Below, piece after piece: positions 52,009 to 60,901 of a stretch of DNA of 64,000 nt; position 1 is the first letter of the stretch, and each line of letters starts with the position of its first letter. The DNA comes from Lachnospiraceae bacterium G11. GTDB lineage: Bacteria > Bacillota > Clostridia > Lachnospirales > Lachnospiraceae. A program made the position numbers and the translations under genes. The DNA is taken from positions 124,001-188,000 of the forward strand of contig FMWZ01000006.1 in the NCBI GenBank assembly GCA_900103495.1, read 5' to 3'. The notes beneath the pieces were generated by a model. It was not told where the DNA came from, ran no database searches, and saw nothing but the letters and a program-made list of their open reading frames with translations.

Positions 52009-53460
52009 ATGAGTAACGATGTTTATGTGAGTCCGCTGTCGGAGAGATATGCCAGCAAGGAGATGCAGTATATTTTCTCCCCCGACATGAAGTTTTCCAC
52101 CTGGAGAAAATTATGGATTGCTTTGGCGGAGACAGAAAAGGAACTGGGTCTAAGTGAGAACGGCAAAGAGGTCATAACTGATGAGGCTCTTAAGGAGATG
52201 AAAGAGCACATCTATGACATTAACTATGACGTGGCAAAAGAGAGAGAAAAGGTTGTAAGACATGACGTTATGAGCCATGTATACGCCTACGGTCTTCAGT
52301 GCCCCAAGGCAGCAGGAATAATCCACCTTGGCGCCACATCCTGCTACGTTGGAGATAACACCGACATTATTATTATGTCGGAGGCCTTGAAACTGGTGAG
52401 AAAGAAACTTATTAACGTTATTGCGAAACTTTCTGATTTTGCCAATAAGTATAAGGACCAGCCCACATTGGCCTTCACTCATTTCCAGCCTGCACAGCCC
52501 ACCACAGTAGGCAAGAGAGCAACCCTCTGGCTTCAGGAATTCTCCATGGATCTGGAGGATCTGGAATATGTTCTGAAAAGCCTTAAGCTTCTTGGCTCGA
52601 AGGGAACAACAGGAACTCAGGCATCTTTCCTTGAACTTTTCAACCACGACCAGGAGACCATAGACAAGATTGATCCCATGATTGCCAAGAAAATGGGATT
52701 TGAAGCATGCTATCCCGTATCCGGACAGACCTATTCAAGAAAGGTGGATACAAGGGTGGTTAATATTCTTGCGGGAATAGCTGCCAGCGCCCACAAGATG
52801 AGTAATGATATAAGACTTCTTCAGCACCTTAAGGAAGTTGAAGAGCCTTTTGAGAAGACACAGATCGGTTCTTCCGCAATGGCATACAAGAGAAACCCCA
52901 TGCGTTCGGAGAGAATCGCTTCCCTTTCAAGATATGTGATGGTGGATGCTCTTAATCCCGCAATCACATCTGCTACTCAGTGGTTTGAGAGAACCCTGGA
53001 TGACTCGGCAAACAAGAGACTTTCAATTGCCGAAGGCTTCCTTGCCACAGACGGCGTTTTGGATCTTTGCTTAAACGTTGTGGACGGACTTGTGGTTTAT
53101 CCCAAGGTTATTGAGAAGCGCTTAAGAAGTGAGCTTCCCTTCATGGCAACCGAAAACATCATGATGGATGCCGTTAAGAAGGGCGGAAACAGACAGGAAT
53201 TACACGAGAGAATCAGAGAGCTTTCAATGGAAGCCGGTGCAAATGTTAAGGCAAAGGGCCTTGATAACAACCTTCTTGATTTGATTGCCGCTGATGACGC
53301 TTTTGATCTGACAGCCGAAGAATTAAAGGAAACCTTGGATCCTGCGCTTTATACCGGAAGGGCATCGAGACAGGTTGAGGTTTACTTAAGAGATTATATT
53401 AAACCCATACTTGAAGCCAACAAAGATATTTTGGGAGTTAAGGCAGAGATTAACGTATAG
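52009..53460 (+). CDS. purB: Adenylosuccinate lyase
   Basis: A 483-residue enzyme that splits SAICAR and adenylosuccinate in purine synthesis. GGAGGG at 51999-52004 fixes ATG 52009. It contains VRHDVMSHVYAYG, HLGATSCYVGDNTD, THFQPAQPTTVGKR, and the superfamily signature GSSAMAYKRNPMRSERI. The length (about 480) is that of the larger clostridial/eukaryotic-like form rather than the 430-residue Bacillus form. Confidence 0.95.
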   Translation: MSNDVYVSPLSERYASKEMQYIFSPDMKFSTWRKLWIALAETEKELGLSENGKEVITDEALKEMKEHIYDINYDVAKEREKVVRHDVMSHVYAYGLQCPKAAGIIHLGATSCYVGDNTDIIIMSEALKLVRKKLINVIAKLSDFANKYKDQPTLAFTHFQPAQPTTVGKRATLWLQEFSMDLEDLEYVLKSLKLLGSKGTTGTQASFLELFNHDQETIDKIDPMIAKKMGFEACYPVSGQTYSRKVDTRVVNILAGIAASAHKMSNDIRLLQHLKEVEEPFEKTQIGSSAMAYKRNPMRSERIASLSRYVMVDALNPAITSATQWFERTLDDSANKRLSIAEGFLATDGVLDLCLNVVDGLVVYPKVIEKRLRSELPFMATENIMMDAVKKGGNRQELHERIRELSMEAGANVKAKGLDNNLLDLIAADDAFDLTAEELKETLDPALYTGRASRQVEVYLRDYIKPILEANKDILGVKAEINV

Positions 53461-53507
53461 TTTGTATTGCAGGAAGGGTTACTAATACAAAAGACGAGGA
53501 GTAAGAA

Positions 53508-54914
53508 ATGGGCGGTTTTTTTGGCGTAGCAGCAAAGAAGGATTGTGTGTTTGATCTGTTCTTCGGAACGGACTACCATTCTCACCTTGGAACCAGAAGA
53601 GCAGGAATGGCGGTTTTTGACAAGAAGAAAGGATACGAGCGTGCCATCCACAACATCGAGAACTCACCTTTCAGAACCAAGTTCGACGGCGATGTGAACA
53701 AAATGGAAGGGCAGATGGGTATCGGTGTTATCTCGGATTATGAGCCTCAGCCTCTCATAATTCGTTCCCACCACGGCACATATGCCATTGCAACAGTGGG
53801 CAAAATCAACAACATGGAGGAGCTGGTAAGCGATTTTTTTAAGAAGGGTAATTCGCATTTTTTAGAGCTTAGCGGAGGTGATATTAACCCCACGGAGCTT
53901 ACAGCCGCTCTGATAAACACCAAGGATAATCTGGTGGAGGGCATTCAGTATGCCCAGGAAGTCATCGAAGGTTCCATGACCATGGTGCTTCTCACAGACA
54001 AGGGAATATATGCCGCAAGAGACAAGATGGGCCGAACCCCTGTAGCGGTGGGCAAGAAAGAAGATGCTTACTGCGTGGCTTTTGAAAGCTTTGCCTATCT
54101 GAATCTGGGATACAACGATGTAAAGGAACTTGGACCCGGCGAGATTGTGGTTGTCACTCCCGAGTCGTGCATAACTCTTGTCAAACCCGGAACAGATATG
54201 AAAATCTGCACCTTCCTCTGGATTTACTACGGCTATCCTTCATCCTCATATGAAGGAATCAGCGTTGAGAAGATGAGATATAACTGCGGTGCTTTGCTGG
54301 CCGGAAGAGACGACGTGGAAGCCGACACCGTAGCAGGCGTTCCCGATTCGGGTATTGCTCATGCAATCGGATACTCCAACAAGTCCGGAATTCCTTTTTC
54401 CAGACCCTTTATCAAATACACACCCACATGGCCCCGCTCCTTTATGCCTACAGTACAAAGCAAGCGTGACCTTATAGCAAGAATGAAGCTGATCCCCGTT
54501 CATGATCTCATTAACGGAAGAAAAATGGTTCTTATCGATGACTCGATCGTAAGGGGAACTCAGTTAAGAGAGAAGGCGGAATTCTTATACACAAGCGGAG
54601 CTAAGGAAGTTCATGTAAGACCTGCCTGTCCTCCTCTTTTGTATGGATGTAAGTATTTGAATTTCTCACGTTCCACATCGGACATGGATTTGATCACAAG
54701 ACGTGTAATCAAGGACATTGAGGGCTCCAACCCTTATCCGAACCTTAAAGCTTATGCAGATCCGGATTCAAGTGAGTACAGGGAGATGATCGGAAGAATC
54801 GGCAAAGAGCTGAACTTCACATCCCTCCGTTTCCACAGACTGGATGACATGATAGAAGCGGTAGGACTTCCCAAAGAGAAGCTTTGCACCTACTGCTGGG
54901 ATGGAAGAGAATAA
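53508..54914 (+). CDS. PurF-like amidophosphoribosyltransferase lacking glutaminase residues
   Basis: A 468-residue protein aligned with PurF along its length. The phosphoribosyltransferase half is intact, with AGVPDSGIAHAIGY and the PRPP loop VLIDDSIVRGTQ. The N-terminal half has lost the glutaminase site: it begins MGGFFGVA where PurF has the nucleophile in CGVFGI; HRGQEGAG is replaced by LGTRRAG; GHxRY(S/A)T by a different sequence; and HNGN by TVGKI. I recall similar proteins starting MGGFFG in Bacteroidetes and Clostridia, so this is probably a conserved subfamily. It may use free ammonia or have another role. It lies 47 bp after purB. Confidence 0.85.
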   Translation: MGGFFGVAAKKDCVFDLFFGTDYHSHLGTRRAGMAVFDKKKGYERAIHNIENSPFRTKFDGDVNKMEGQMGIGVISDYEPQPLIIRSHHGTYAIATVGKINNMEELVSDFFKKGNSHFLELSGGDINPTELTAALINTKDNLVEGIQYAQEVIEGSMTMVLLTDKGIYAARDKMGRTPVAVGKKEDAYCVAFESFAYLNLGYNDVKELGPGEIVVVTPESCITLVKPGTDMKICTFLWIYYGYPSSSYEGISVEKMRYNCGALLAGRDDVEADTVAGVPDSGIAHAIGYSNKSGIPFSRPFIKYTPTWPRSFMPTVQSKRDLIARMKLIPVHDLINGRKMVLIDDSIVRGTQLREKAEFLYTSGAKEVHVRPACPPLLYGCKYLNFSRSTSDMDLITRRVIKDIEGSNPYPNLKAYADPDSSEYREMIGRIGKELNFTSLRFHRLDDMIEAVGLPKEKLCTYCWDGRE

Positions 54915-54924
54915 AGACATAATT

Positions 54925-54951
54925 AAAGCTCCCCGGTTTGGGGAGCTTTTC
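54925..54951. terminator. Terminator between convergent genes
   Basis: AAAGCTCCCC (54925-54934) and GGGGAGCTTTT (54940-54950). Confidence 0.92.
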
Positions 54952-54960
54952 GTTTGAAGC

Positions 54961-55434
54961 TTAATTATTATTCTCCGCATAGTAGCAGGTTTCGCCTTCA
55001 ACGATGATGAAGCCCTTGGGGTGAACCACCCTGCCCATGGAATCGATGGTGCAATAGCAGGCGCCGCCGTCTTCCACATTTGGAATGTAGAGGCCTGTGC
55101 CGTCGGGGCACACAAAGGTGAACCAGAGATAATCGGTGTTTTTCAAAACAGTATTATAGTAGTTGTAATACTGAGTGGGCGTCAGGGAGGCAAGCTCCGT
55201 AGGGCCAACCTTGATGTAGCCGCGCTCTCCCAGGTACTCCTCCCCGGTGGCGTCATACACCTTGGCAGAGTATATCTTTGCATTTGGTAAAAAGTCATTT
55301 TCCGACTCTACTGCCCAGGGCCACTTAAGGGTCTTTCCGGAGAAATGGGAATAGAGAATAAAACACACGAGAAGTATGGTAGGAACAATTATTATTCCGA
55401 CTACGCGATAGAAAAGTTTCCTGACTGAACGCAT
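54961..55434 (-). CDS. Membrane-anchored hypothetical protein
   Basis: A 157-residue protein; GGAGGT precedes the ATG at 55434. One N-terminal transmembrane helix (about 8-32: VVGIIIVPTILLVCFILYSHF) is followed by an extracellular domain of mixed strands with three cysteines (FVCPDGTGLY, GGACYCTID, GETCYYAE). Family unknown. It is transcribed against the purF-like gene and away from the LysR unit. Confidence 0.7.
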   Translation of the reverse strand: MRSVRKLFYRVVGIIIVPTILLVCFILYSHFSGKTLKWPWAVESENDFLPNAKIYSAKVYDATGEEYLGERGYIKVGPTELASLTPTQYYNYYNTVLKNTDYLWFTFVCPDGTGLYIPNVEDGGACYCTIDSMGRVVHPKGFIIVEGETCYYAENNN

Positions 55435-55523
55435 CAATACCTCCGTGGCAAAAATCTGACTTTATACTGATATTTTAACATTTATGAATCAATAGTCAAC
55501 ATAAGAGGAGCTTATGATATTCT

Positions 55524-55552
55524 TTGACAAGCCGCAATTTTACTAATATAAT
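55524..55552 (+). promoter_or_regulatory. Consensus promoter
   Basis: TTGACA (55524-55529) and TATAAT (55547-55552) with a 17-bp spacer, a perfect sigma-A promoter, 20 bp before the next start. Confidence 0.9.
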
Positions 55553-55571
55553 GGCACGGGAGGAAATGAGA

Positions 55572-55844
55572 ATGAAAAAGAAAAAAAGTCCTAAACAGAT
55601 TGCAGCTTTAGTATGCGTAATTTTGCTGGTTTTATTGTATATAGTAACCTTTGTGGCGGCGTTCTTTACAAAGGCGGGAGGAATGCAGTTATTTAAGATA
55701 TGCGCAATCCTTACCATCGCTATTCCTGTTTTCTGCTGGGCATTCATTTGGATGTACGGAAAGCTTACAGGCAAAAGAACCATCGCCGATCCCCCTGAAC
55801 CCAAGTTACCCGAAGAGGATGTAACGGATGACCAACAATCTTGA
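55572..55844 (+). CDS. Small two-helix membrane protein
   Basis: A 90-residue protein. The ATG at 55572 follows GGGAGG with 8-bp spacing; earlier in-frame codons fall in the promoter. Two transmembrane helices (about 10-30 and 38-60) are followed by a Pro/Glu/Asp-rich tail (ADPPEPKLPEEDVTDD). Family unknown. It overlaps the LysR gene by 17 bp and so is coupled to it. Confidence 0.7.
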   Translation: MKKKKSPKQIAALVCVILLVLLYIVTFVAAFFTKAGGMQLFKICAILTIAIPVFCWAFIWMYGKLTGKRTIADPPEPKLPEEDVTDDQQS

Positions 55845-56712
55845 GTATTACAAGGTTTTCTACTATGTTGCCATAAACGGAAGTATCACAAAGGCAGCCA
55901 AGGAACTGAATATTTCACAGCCCGCGGTGAGCCAGGCCATAAGACAGCTTGAGGACTGGCTTAATGTGGTTTTGTTTGTAAGAAGCTCCAAGGGTGTTGT
56001 GGTGACAGGGGAAGGCAAGGTTTTATTTGACTATGTCTCAAAAGGCTACGAACTTTTTGAAACCGGTGAGAGAAGAGTCAGACAGATGCTTAACCTTGAA
56101 TACGGCGAGGTAAGAATCGGAGCCAGTGATATGACACTTAGATTCTTTCTTCTGCCATACTTGGAGAAGTTCCATGAGAAGTTCCCGGGAGTAAAGGTTT
56201 CGGTCACAAACGGTCCCACCCCTGAGACCCTTAAGCTCCTTGAGGAGGAGGCCATAGATTTTGGCCTTGTAAGTACCCCCATTGAAATGAGGGATGATAT
56301 TAAACTTAAGAACGTCAGGGAGATTGAAGACGTTTTTGTCGCGGGAAGACATTTCTTCGGACTTAAGAACAAAACCCTGGATCTCTCAGAACTTGAAAAG
56401 CTTCCTTTAATCTGTCTTGAGGGAGAAACCAGTACAAGAAAGTACATGGAAGACTTCCTTGAAACCAACAACGTTCATATTTCACCGGAGTTTGAGCTGG
56501 CAACATCAGACATGATTGTGGAGTTTGCTCTTAAGAATCTTGGAATCGGTTCGGTCATGAAGGATTTTGCAGCCCCCTATATTAAAGAGGGGAAACTTTT
56601 TGAACTGAGATTCAACAAGATGATTCCAAAGAGGCGCTTTTGCGTCGCAACAAAGGTGGCGGCACCTTTATCCTACGCCGCAAATAATCTTTTGAAATTA
56701 ATTGAGGAGTAA
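55828..56712 (+). CDS. LysR-family transcriptional regulator
   Basis: A 294-residue protein. The N-terminal winged helix is clear (YYKVFYYVAINGSITKAAKELNISQPAVSQAIRQLEDWLNVVLFVRS), followed by the LysR effector-binding domain (VRIGASDMTLRFFLLPYLEKFHEKFPGVKVSV...). Effector and target are unknown. It is followed after 5 bp by a HAD hydrolase gene in the same direction, so they are probably co-transcribed from the consensus promoter at 55524. Confidence 0.93.
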   Translation: MTNNLEYYKVFYYVAINGSITKAAKELNISQPAVSQAIRQLEDWLNVVLFVRSSKGVVVTGEGKVLFDYVSKGYELFETGERRVRQMLNLEYGEVRIGASDMTLRFFLLPYLEKFHEKFPGVKVSVTNGPTPETLKLLEEEAIDFGLVSTPIEMRDDIKLKNVREIEDVFVAGRHFFGLKNKTLDLSELEKLPLICLEGETSTRKYMEDFLETNNVHISPEFELATSDMIVEFALKNLGIGSVMKDFAAPYIKEGKLFELRFNKMIPKRRFCVATKVAAPLSYAANNLLKLIEE

Positions 56713-56717
56713 GTTTT

Positions 56718-57320
56718 ATGATTAAGAATGTTATCTTCGACATAGGAAACGTGCTTACGAACTATCGCTGGCACGATTTTATGGTAGATAAGGGATACAC
56801 GGAAGAACAGATTGAACGCCTCGCCAAGGCAACGGTTTACAACGCAGCCTGGAATGAGTTCGACAGAGGTGTTTATACAGAGGAAGAAATCTATCAGGCT
56901 TTCATTGCTGCGGACCCTGAGATTGAAGACTGGATCAGAAGCGTGTTTGCAGACTGTAACGGCCTTGTTACCAAGAGAGATTTCGCTATTCCCTGGCTTG
57001 AGGAGTTAAAGAGCAAGGGCTATAAGGTTTATTACCTTTCCAATTTCTCTGAGAAAGCAAAGGTTGAGTGTGCCGAGGCCCTGGATTTCATACCCCACAT
57101 GAACGGCGGATACTTATCATACACCGTGAAGATGATTAAGCCCGACCCTGCATTCTATAACCTGCTTCTTACCACATATGATTTAAAGGCGGAGGAGTGC
57201 GTTTTTATCGACGATACTCCCAAAAACATCAAGGCCGGCGAGGAGCTTGGCATAAGAGGCATCGTATACAAGGACCTTGAGCAGGTTAAGGCAGATCTTA
57301 AAGCCATGGGCGTCTGCTAA
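56718..57320 (+). CDS. HAD-superfamily phosphatase (YihX-like)
   Basis: A 200-residue HAD-IA hydrolase. Motif I is FDIGNVL, with Gly where many have the second Asp, as in the YihX group. Motif II YYLSNFS, motif III lysine in VKMIKPDPAFY, and motif IV VFIDDTPKNIKAGEELGI. YihX dephosphorylates glucose-1-phosphate; the substrate here is not known. Confidence 0.9.
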   Translation: MIKNVIFDIGNVLTNYRWHDFMVDKGYTEEQIERLAKATVYNAAWNEFDRGVYTEEEIYQAFIAADPEIEDWIRSVFADCNGLVTKRDFAIPWLEELKSKGYKVYYLSNFSEKAKVECAEALDFIPHMNGGYLSYTVKMIKPDPAFYNLLLTTYDLKAEECVFIDDTPKNIKAGEELGIRGIVYKDLEQVKADLKAMGVC

Positions 57321-57393
57321 ATAGAAGTTTACTAACCAAAGGATTTGAGATATACTTTTTTATATCTATTATTGAGAAAAGGTGGTTTTTACT

Positions 57394-57900
57394 ATGAGTT
57401 TATTAGATACCTGGAGAGAGACCGCGTACTCTCCCACCGCAAGCAAAGATGATTTAAGAAGATTATGGAAGGCTTATTTCGAGAAAGAGAAAGAAATCTA
57501 CGCAAGCCTTCTTTCCAACCCTGATGAGGTTGTAGAGGGAACTGTTGATGAGCTGGCCGACAAGTATGACGTCGAGCTTATGACCATGGTTGGATTCCTT
57601 GACGGAATCAACGACAGCCTTAAGACTCCCAACCCCATCGAGGAGATGGACGAGAACACCAAGGTTTCTTTGGACTTCGACAAGGAGCTCCTCTACAAGA
57701 ACATGGTTGCAGCCAGCGCCGATTGGCTCTATGGCCTTGAGCAGTGGAACGACATCTTCTCAGAGGAGAAGCAGAAAGAGCTCTACAAGGAGCAGAAGTC
57801 TTCAATGACAATCGTTAAGGATGCCAAGGTTTATCCCAACGATCCCTGCCCCTGCGGAAGCGGCAAGAAGTACAAAAAGTGCTGCGGAAAGAATAAATAA
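57394..57900 (+). CDS. SEC-C metal-binding protein
   Basis: A 168-residue cytoplasmic protein. The first 140 residues are helical and acidic. The C-terminal 22 residues are the SEC-C zinc-binding motif ([17 protein letters not shown]), as at the end of SecA, where it binds Zn and contacts SecB or ribosomes. The function of stand-alone forms is not settled. ATG 57394 follows AAAGGTGG. A terminator lies 50 bp on. Confidence 0.88.
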   Translation: MSLLDTWRETAYSPTASKDDLRRLWKAYFEKEKEIYASLLSNPDEVVEGTVDELADKYDVELMTMVGFLDGINDSLKTPNPIEEMDENTKVSLDFDKELLYKNMVAASADWLYGLEQWNDIFSEEKQKELYKEQKSSMTIVKDAKVYPNDPCPCGSGKKYKKCCGKNK

Positions 57901-57949
57901 GAGCAAAGGCATTACCGATAGACGGTTAGCCCGAATAGGATTTTTGATT

Positions 57950-57992
57950 AAAATAATCGCCTAATCTTCTCAGGGACAAGGCGATTATTTTT
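57950..57992. terminator. Strong terminator
   Basis: AAAATAATCGCC (57950-57961) and GGCGATTATTTTT (57980-57992). Confidence 0.93.
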
Positions 57993-58047
57993 GTGCCTTT
58001 TTATGTGGTATTATTAATAAAGATACGAAAAAAGGAGGACTGTAGAG

Positions 58048-58896
58048 ATGTCTTGGATAAACAAATATATGAATATAAAAGGGATAAGAATTCTTAGTGC
58101 CATATTAATTGCAGCCATATCCTTTTTTCTTTTGGCTACAAAGGTCCCGGAAACCAAACCGGTGAAGGCTACACTTCAAAATGTTGAAGAAAGCAAGGAG
58201 ACCGTATTTAAGTTTGCAGGTGCTGTTGTAGCTTCATCCCTGGCAATATCGGCCCTGCCTGATGACTTTGCATCGCCCCTTGCCAATTCCTTTACAGACA
58301 TGAACAAGTATTTCGTCATAATTCTCGCTGCGCTGATGATTGAGAGACTTCTAATGGTCGTGGGTGTTGATCTGGTATTTACATGGGTTATTCCCATCGC
58401 ATGTGCCATATACATCATTGCAATCATTAAAGATAAGCGCAGTTGGAGAGTGTTTTCATATAAGGTTGCTGCATTCGCAATGCTGCTGCTTCTTGTGGTA
58501 CCTGTAAGCACACATCTTTCAAAGGTGTACGGAGAAGAGTATCTGGATTATGTTGATGAGACCATAGAGGAAACGTCAGCAGGTACGGAAAAGATTAATA
58601 ATGCAATGCAAAGCAGTGATGGAGATTCAACTGTTTTTGACAAAATAAGCGAAGCCTTCAAAAACGCCATGAGCGGCATTGATGACCTTATTACATTTTT
58701 CAAGAACGGAATAAAGAAGTGCATGAACTCCATCGCAGTTCTTATTGTAACCACATGCGTTGTGCCTGTTGTGGTTTTGCTGTTACTGGTGGTTGTATTT
58801 AAGATGATGTTTAAGACGGCCATAAGGCTGCCTGAGGGCTATGCCATTACGAAGAAAGAATACGGGAAGCCGGAGGTGACAGCTGATGAAGATTAA
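58048..58896 (+). CDS. Polytopic membrane protein partnered with DUF4230 protein
   Basis: A 282-residue protein with about five hydrophobic helices (about 12-33, 52-72, 88-135 as two, 145-165 and 235-262). An extracellular loop of about 65 residues with acidic and Ser-rich sequence lies before the last helix. AAAGGAGG precedes the start. Family not recognised. It overlaps the next gene by 11 bp, so the two products probably work together. Confidence 0.75.
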   Translation: MSWINKYMNIKGIRILSAILIAAISFFLLATKVPETKPVKATLQNVEESKETVFKFAGAVVASSLAISALPDDFASPLANSFTDMNKYFVIILAALMIERLLMVVGVDLVFTWVIPIACAIYIIAIIKDKRSWRVFSYKVAAFAMLLLLVVPVSTHLSKVYGEEYLDYVDETIEETSAGTEKINNAMQSSDGDSTVFDKISEAFKNAMSGIDDLITFFKNGIKKCMNSIAVLIVTTCVVPVVVLLLLVVVFKMMFKTAIRLPEGYAITKKEYGKPEVTADED

Positions 58897-59578
58897 CATT
58901 ACCAGGATAGTTATCATCGCTTTACTTGTTGCGATTATAGCAGTAGTTGTTATCGGCGTGGGATTGCGCCTTAACAGGAAAAGCAACTCGGATTACAGTG
59001 ATGGCGTAATTCAGATTGACCCCAACACCATATATCTTGAGGGAAGCGGAGTTGAGGTTAATTTTTCAGAAGTACTCTTATCCAATCAGAAAGAGCAGCG
59101 TAAGCTTATCGTCAGTGAGCAGGAAGCCAAGGTGGAGACAGAACTTACTGACAGGTTAATCAAGAGCTGGGATTATGATTTCCTGAAGAAAACGCAGAAG
59201 GTGTCTTATGAAGGCAAAGGCTACTTCGTAGTTGATCTTGATAACATTACTGAGGACAGAATCGTAGATGACAAAGATGCGAAAACCGTAACGATTCTCA
59301 TCGATCATTCCCGCCTTGAGGTTGTGGACATCGACCCCAATAAAGTTTCCATCGGAGAGGTAAAAGAAGGTTTTCTTGCCAGAGGGGACATAGAACTTAC
59401 TCTAAAGGATTACAACGAGATTGAGAAAGAGTTAAAGAAGCGCATGGAAGAGAAGTTTAATACCGTATCAAACGGCCAGACCGCCGATGACCTGGCTCTT
59501 AAGATGGTGAAGGAAGTTTATGAGCCCATCGTAAAGGCTATTGATGCGGAGTATAAGGTTGTTGTTGCGTTTAAATAG
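58886..59578 (+). CDS. DUF4230 protein
   Basis: A 230-residue protein. One N-terminal transmembrane helix (about 5-28) is followed by an extracellular domain with a steroidogenic-acute-regulatory-free, mixed alpha/beta pattern: LITDRLIKSWDYDF-like segment at about 85-97, VSYEGKGYFVVDLDN, and a long helix (IEKELKKRMEEKF...DDLALKMVKEVYEPIVKAI) ending VVVAFK. This order fits DUF4230. Function unknown. Confidence 0.72.
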   Translation: MKINITRIVIIALLVAIIAVVVIGVGLRLNRKSNSDYSDGVIQIDPNTIYLEGSGVEVNFSEVLLSNQKEQRKLIVSEQEAKVETELTDRLIKSWDYDFLKKTQKVSYEGKGYFVVDLDNITEDRIVDDKDAKTVTILIDHSRLEVVDIDPNKVSIGEVKEGFLARGDIELTLKDYNEIEKELKKRMEEKFNTVSNGQTADDLALKMVKEVYEPIVKAIDAEYKVVVAFK

Positions 59579-59591
59579 AGGGGTAATGTGG

Positions 59592-59620
59592 TTGACATAC
59601 CCCCTGAAACTCTTTAAACT
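59592..59620 (+). promoter_or_regulatory. Promoter of trpS
   Basis: TTGACA (59592-59597) and TAAACT (59615-59620), spaced by 17 bp. The -35 lies in the loop of an AGGGGTA/TACCCCCT inverted repeat. No T-box leader is present. Confidence 0.6.
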
Positions 59621-59625
59621 AAATA

Positions 59626-59662
59626 AATGTGACAATCCGGGACAGACCCCACCTGTCACATT
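59626..59662. repeat. Divergent REP-like palindrome in the trpS leader
   Basis: AATGTGACA (59626-59634) and TGTCACATT (59654-59662) enclose ATCCGGGACAGACCCCACC. Outer arms differ from the GTGCAA family, but the GGGACAG-CCC core and layout are the same, so it is likely a second subfamily. Confidence 0.7.
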
Positions 59663-59695
59663 ATGCGAAATTATATAGAAAATGAGGATATATTA

Positions 59696-60787
59696 ATGGA
59701 GAGTAAAAAGAAGGTCATACTTACCGGCGACAGGCCTACGGGTAGACTTCATATAGGACATTATGTTGGAAGCTTGCGCCGCAGAGTGGAACTTCAGAAT
59801 TCCGGTGAATTTGATAAGATTTTCATCATGATTGCGGATGCACAGGCACTTACTGACAATGCGGACAATCCTGAGAAGGTCAGACAGAATATTATAGAGG
59901 TTGCATTGGATTACATGTCAGCAGGCATTGATCCTTCTAAGTCAAACATCCTGATTCAGTCACAGATTGCCGAGCTTACAGAGCTTTGCTTCTATTATAT
60001 GAATCTTGTTACAGTGCCCAGACTTGAGCGTAACCCTACCGTTAAATCAGAGATTAAGATGAGAAACTTCACAGGTGTTCCTGTAGGTTTCTACACATAT
60101 CCCATAAGCCAGGCTGCTGATATCACAGCATTCCAGGCGACAACCGTTCCTGCAGGCGAGGACCAGGAGCCCATGCTTGAGCAGACCAGAGAAATCGTAA
60201 GAAGCTTCAACTTCACTTACGGCGATACTTTGGTAGAGCCCAAGATTCTCCTTCCCGAGAACGAAGCCTGCTTAAGACTTCCCGGCACAGACGGACAGGC
60301 CAAGATGAGTAAGTCCCTTGGAAACTGCATCTACCTTTCCGACCCTTCCGATGAAGTTAAGAAAAAAGTAATGTCAATGTACACCGATCCCCTTCACTTA
60401 CAGGTTTCCGATCCCGGACACCTTGAGGGCAACACGGTATTCACATATCTTGATGCTTTCTGCAAGGATGAGCACTTCGAGCGTTACTGCCCTGATTATG
60501 CTAACCTTCAGGAGATGAAGGACCATTACACAAGAGGCGGCCTTGGAGACGTTAAGGTTAAGAAGTTCTTACTTGCAGTTCTTGAGGAAACTCTTGAACC
60601 CATGAGAGTGAAGAGAGCAGAGCTTGAGAAGGATATTCCTTATGTTGTTGATGTTCTCAAGAAGGGAACCGAGGCAGCAAGAGAGGTTGCAAGCCAGACT
60701 CTTCGCGATGTGAAGAACGCAATGAAGATTAACTACTTCGAGGATCCCGACTGGATTAAGGAGCAGGAAGAGAAGTACAAAGGCTAA
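59696..60787 (+). CDS. trpS: Tryptophanyl-tRNA synthetase
   Basis: A 363-residue class I synthetase that charges tRNA-Trp. ATG 59696 with GAGGA at 59684-59688 is chosen; an upstream in-frame ATG (59663) abuts the palindrome. It has [17 protein letters not shown] (HIGH), [15 protein letters not shown], the [16 protein letters not shown] block and KMSKS in [11 protein letters not shown]. Slightly longer than the usual 330 residues. Confidence 0.96.
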   Translation: MESKKKVILTGDRPTGRLHIGHYVGSLRRRVELQNSGEFDKIFIMIADAQALTDNADNPEKVRQNIIEVALDYMSAGIDPSKSNILIQSQIAELTELCFYYMNLVTVPRLERNPTVKSEIKMRNFTGVPVGFYTYPISQAADITAFQATTVPAGEDQEPMLEQTREIVRSFNFTYGDTLVEPKILLPENEACLRLPGTDGQAKMSKSLGNCIYLSDPSDEVKKKVMSMYTDPLHLQVSDPGHLEGNTVFTYLDAFCKDEHFERYCPDYANLQEMKDHYTRGGLGDVKVKKFLLAVLEETLEPMRVKRAELEKDIPYVVDVLKKGTEAAREVASQTLRDVKNAMKINYFEDPDWIKEQEEKYKG

Positions 60788-60823
60788 GGCTGTTAAATCA
60801 GAAAAGAAAACAAATTCAAAATT

Positions 60824-60858
60824 AAGCCCCGAGGAGCGGTAAAGCCCTCGGGGCTTTT
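60824..60858 (+). terminator. Terminator of trpS
   Basis: AAGCCCCGAGG (60824-60834) and CCTCGGGGCTT (60846-60856), then TTT. Confidence 0.93.
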
Positions 60859-60901
60859 GCTTTTGTATTTTCGTCTAATCTGAGCCTTTGTATCCTTGGA
60901 T

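Noticed and set aside
59579-59695. T-box riboswitch for trpS
   Set aside because: The leader is only about 75 nt after the promoter and lacks the conserved T-box antiterminator sequence.
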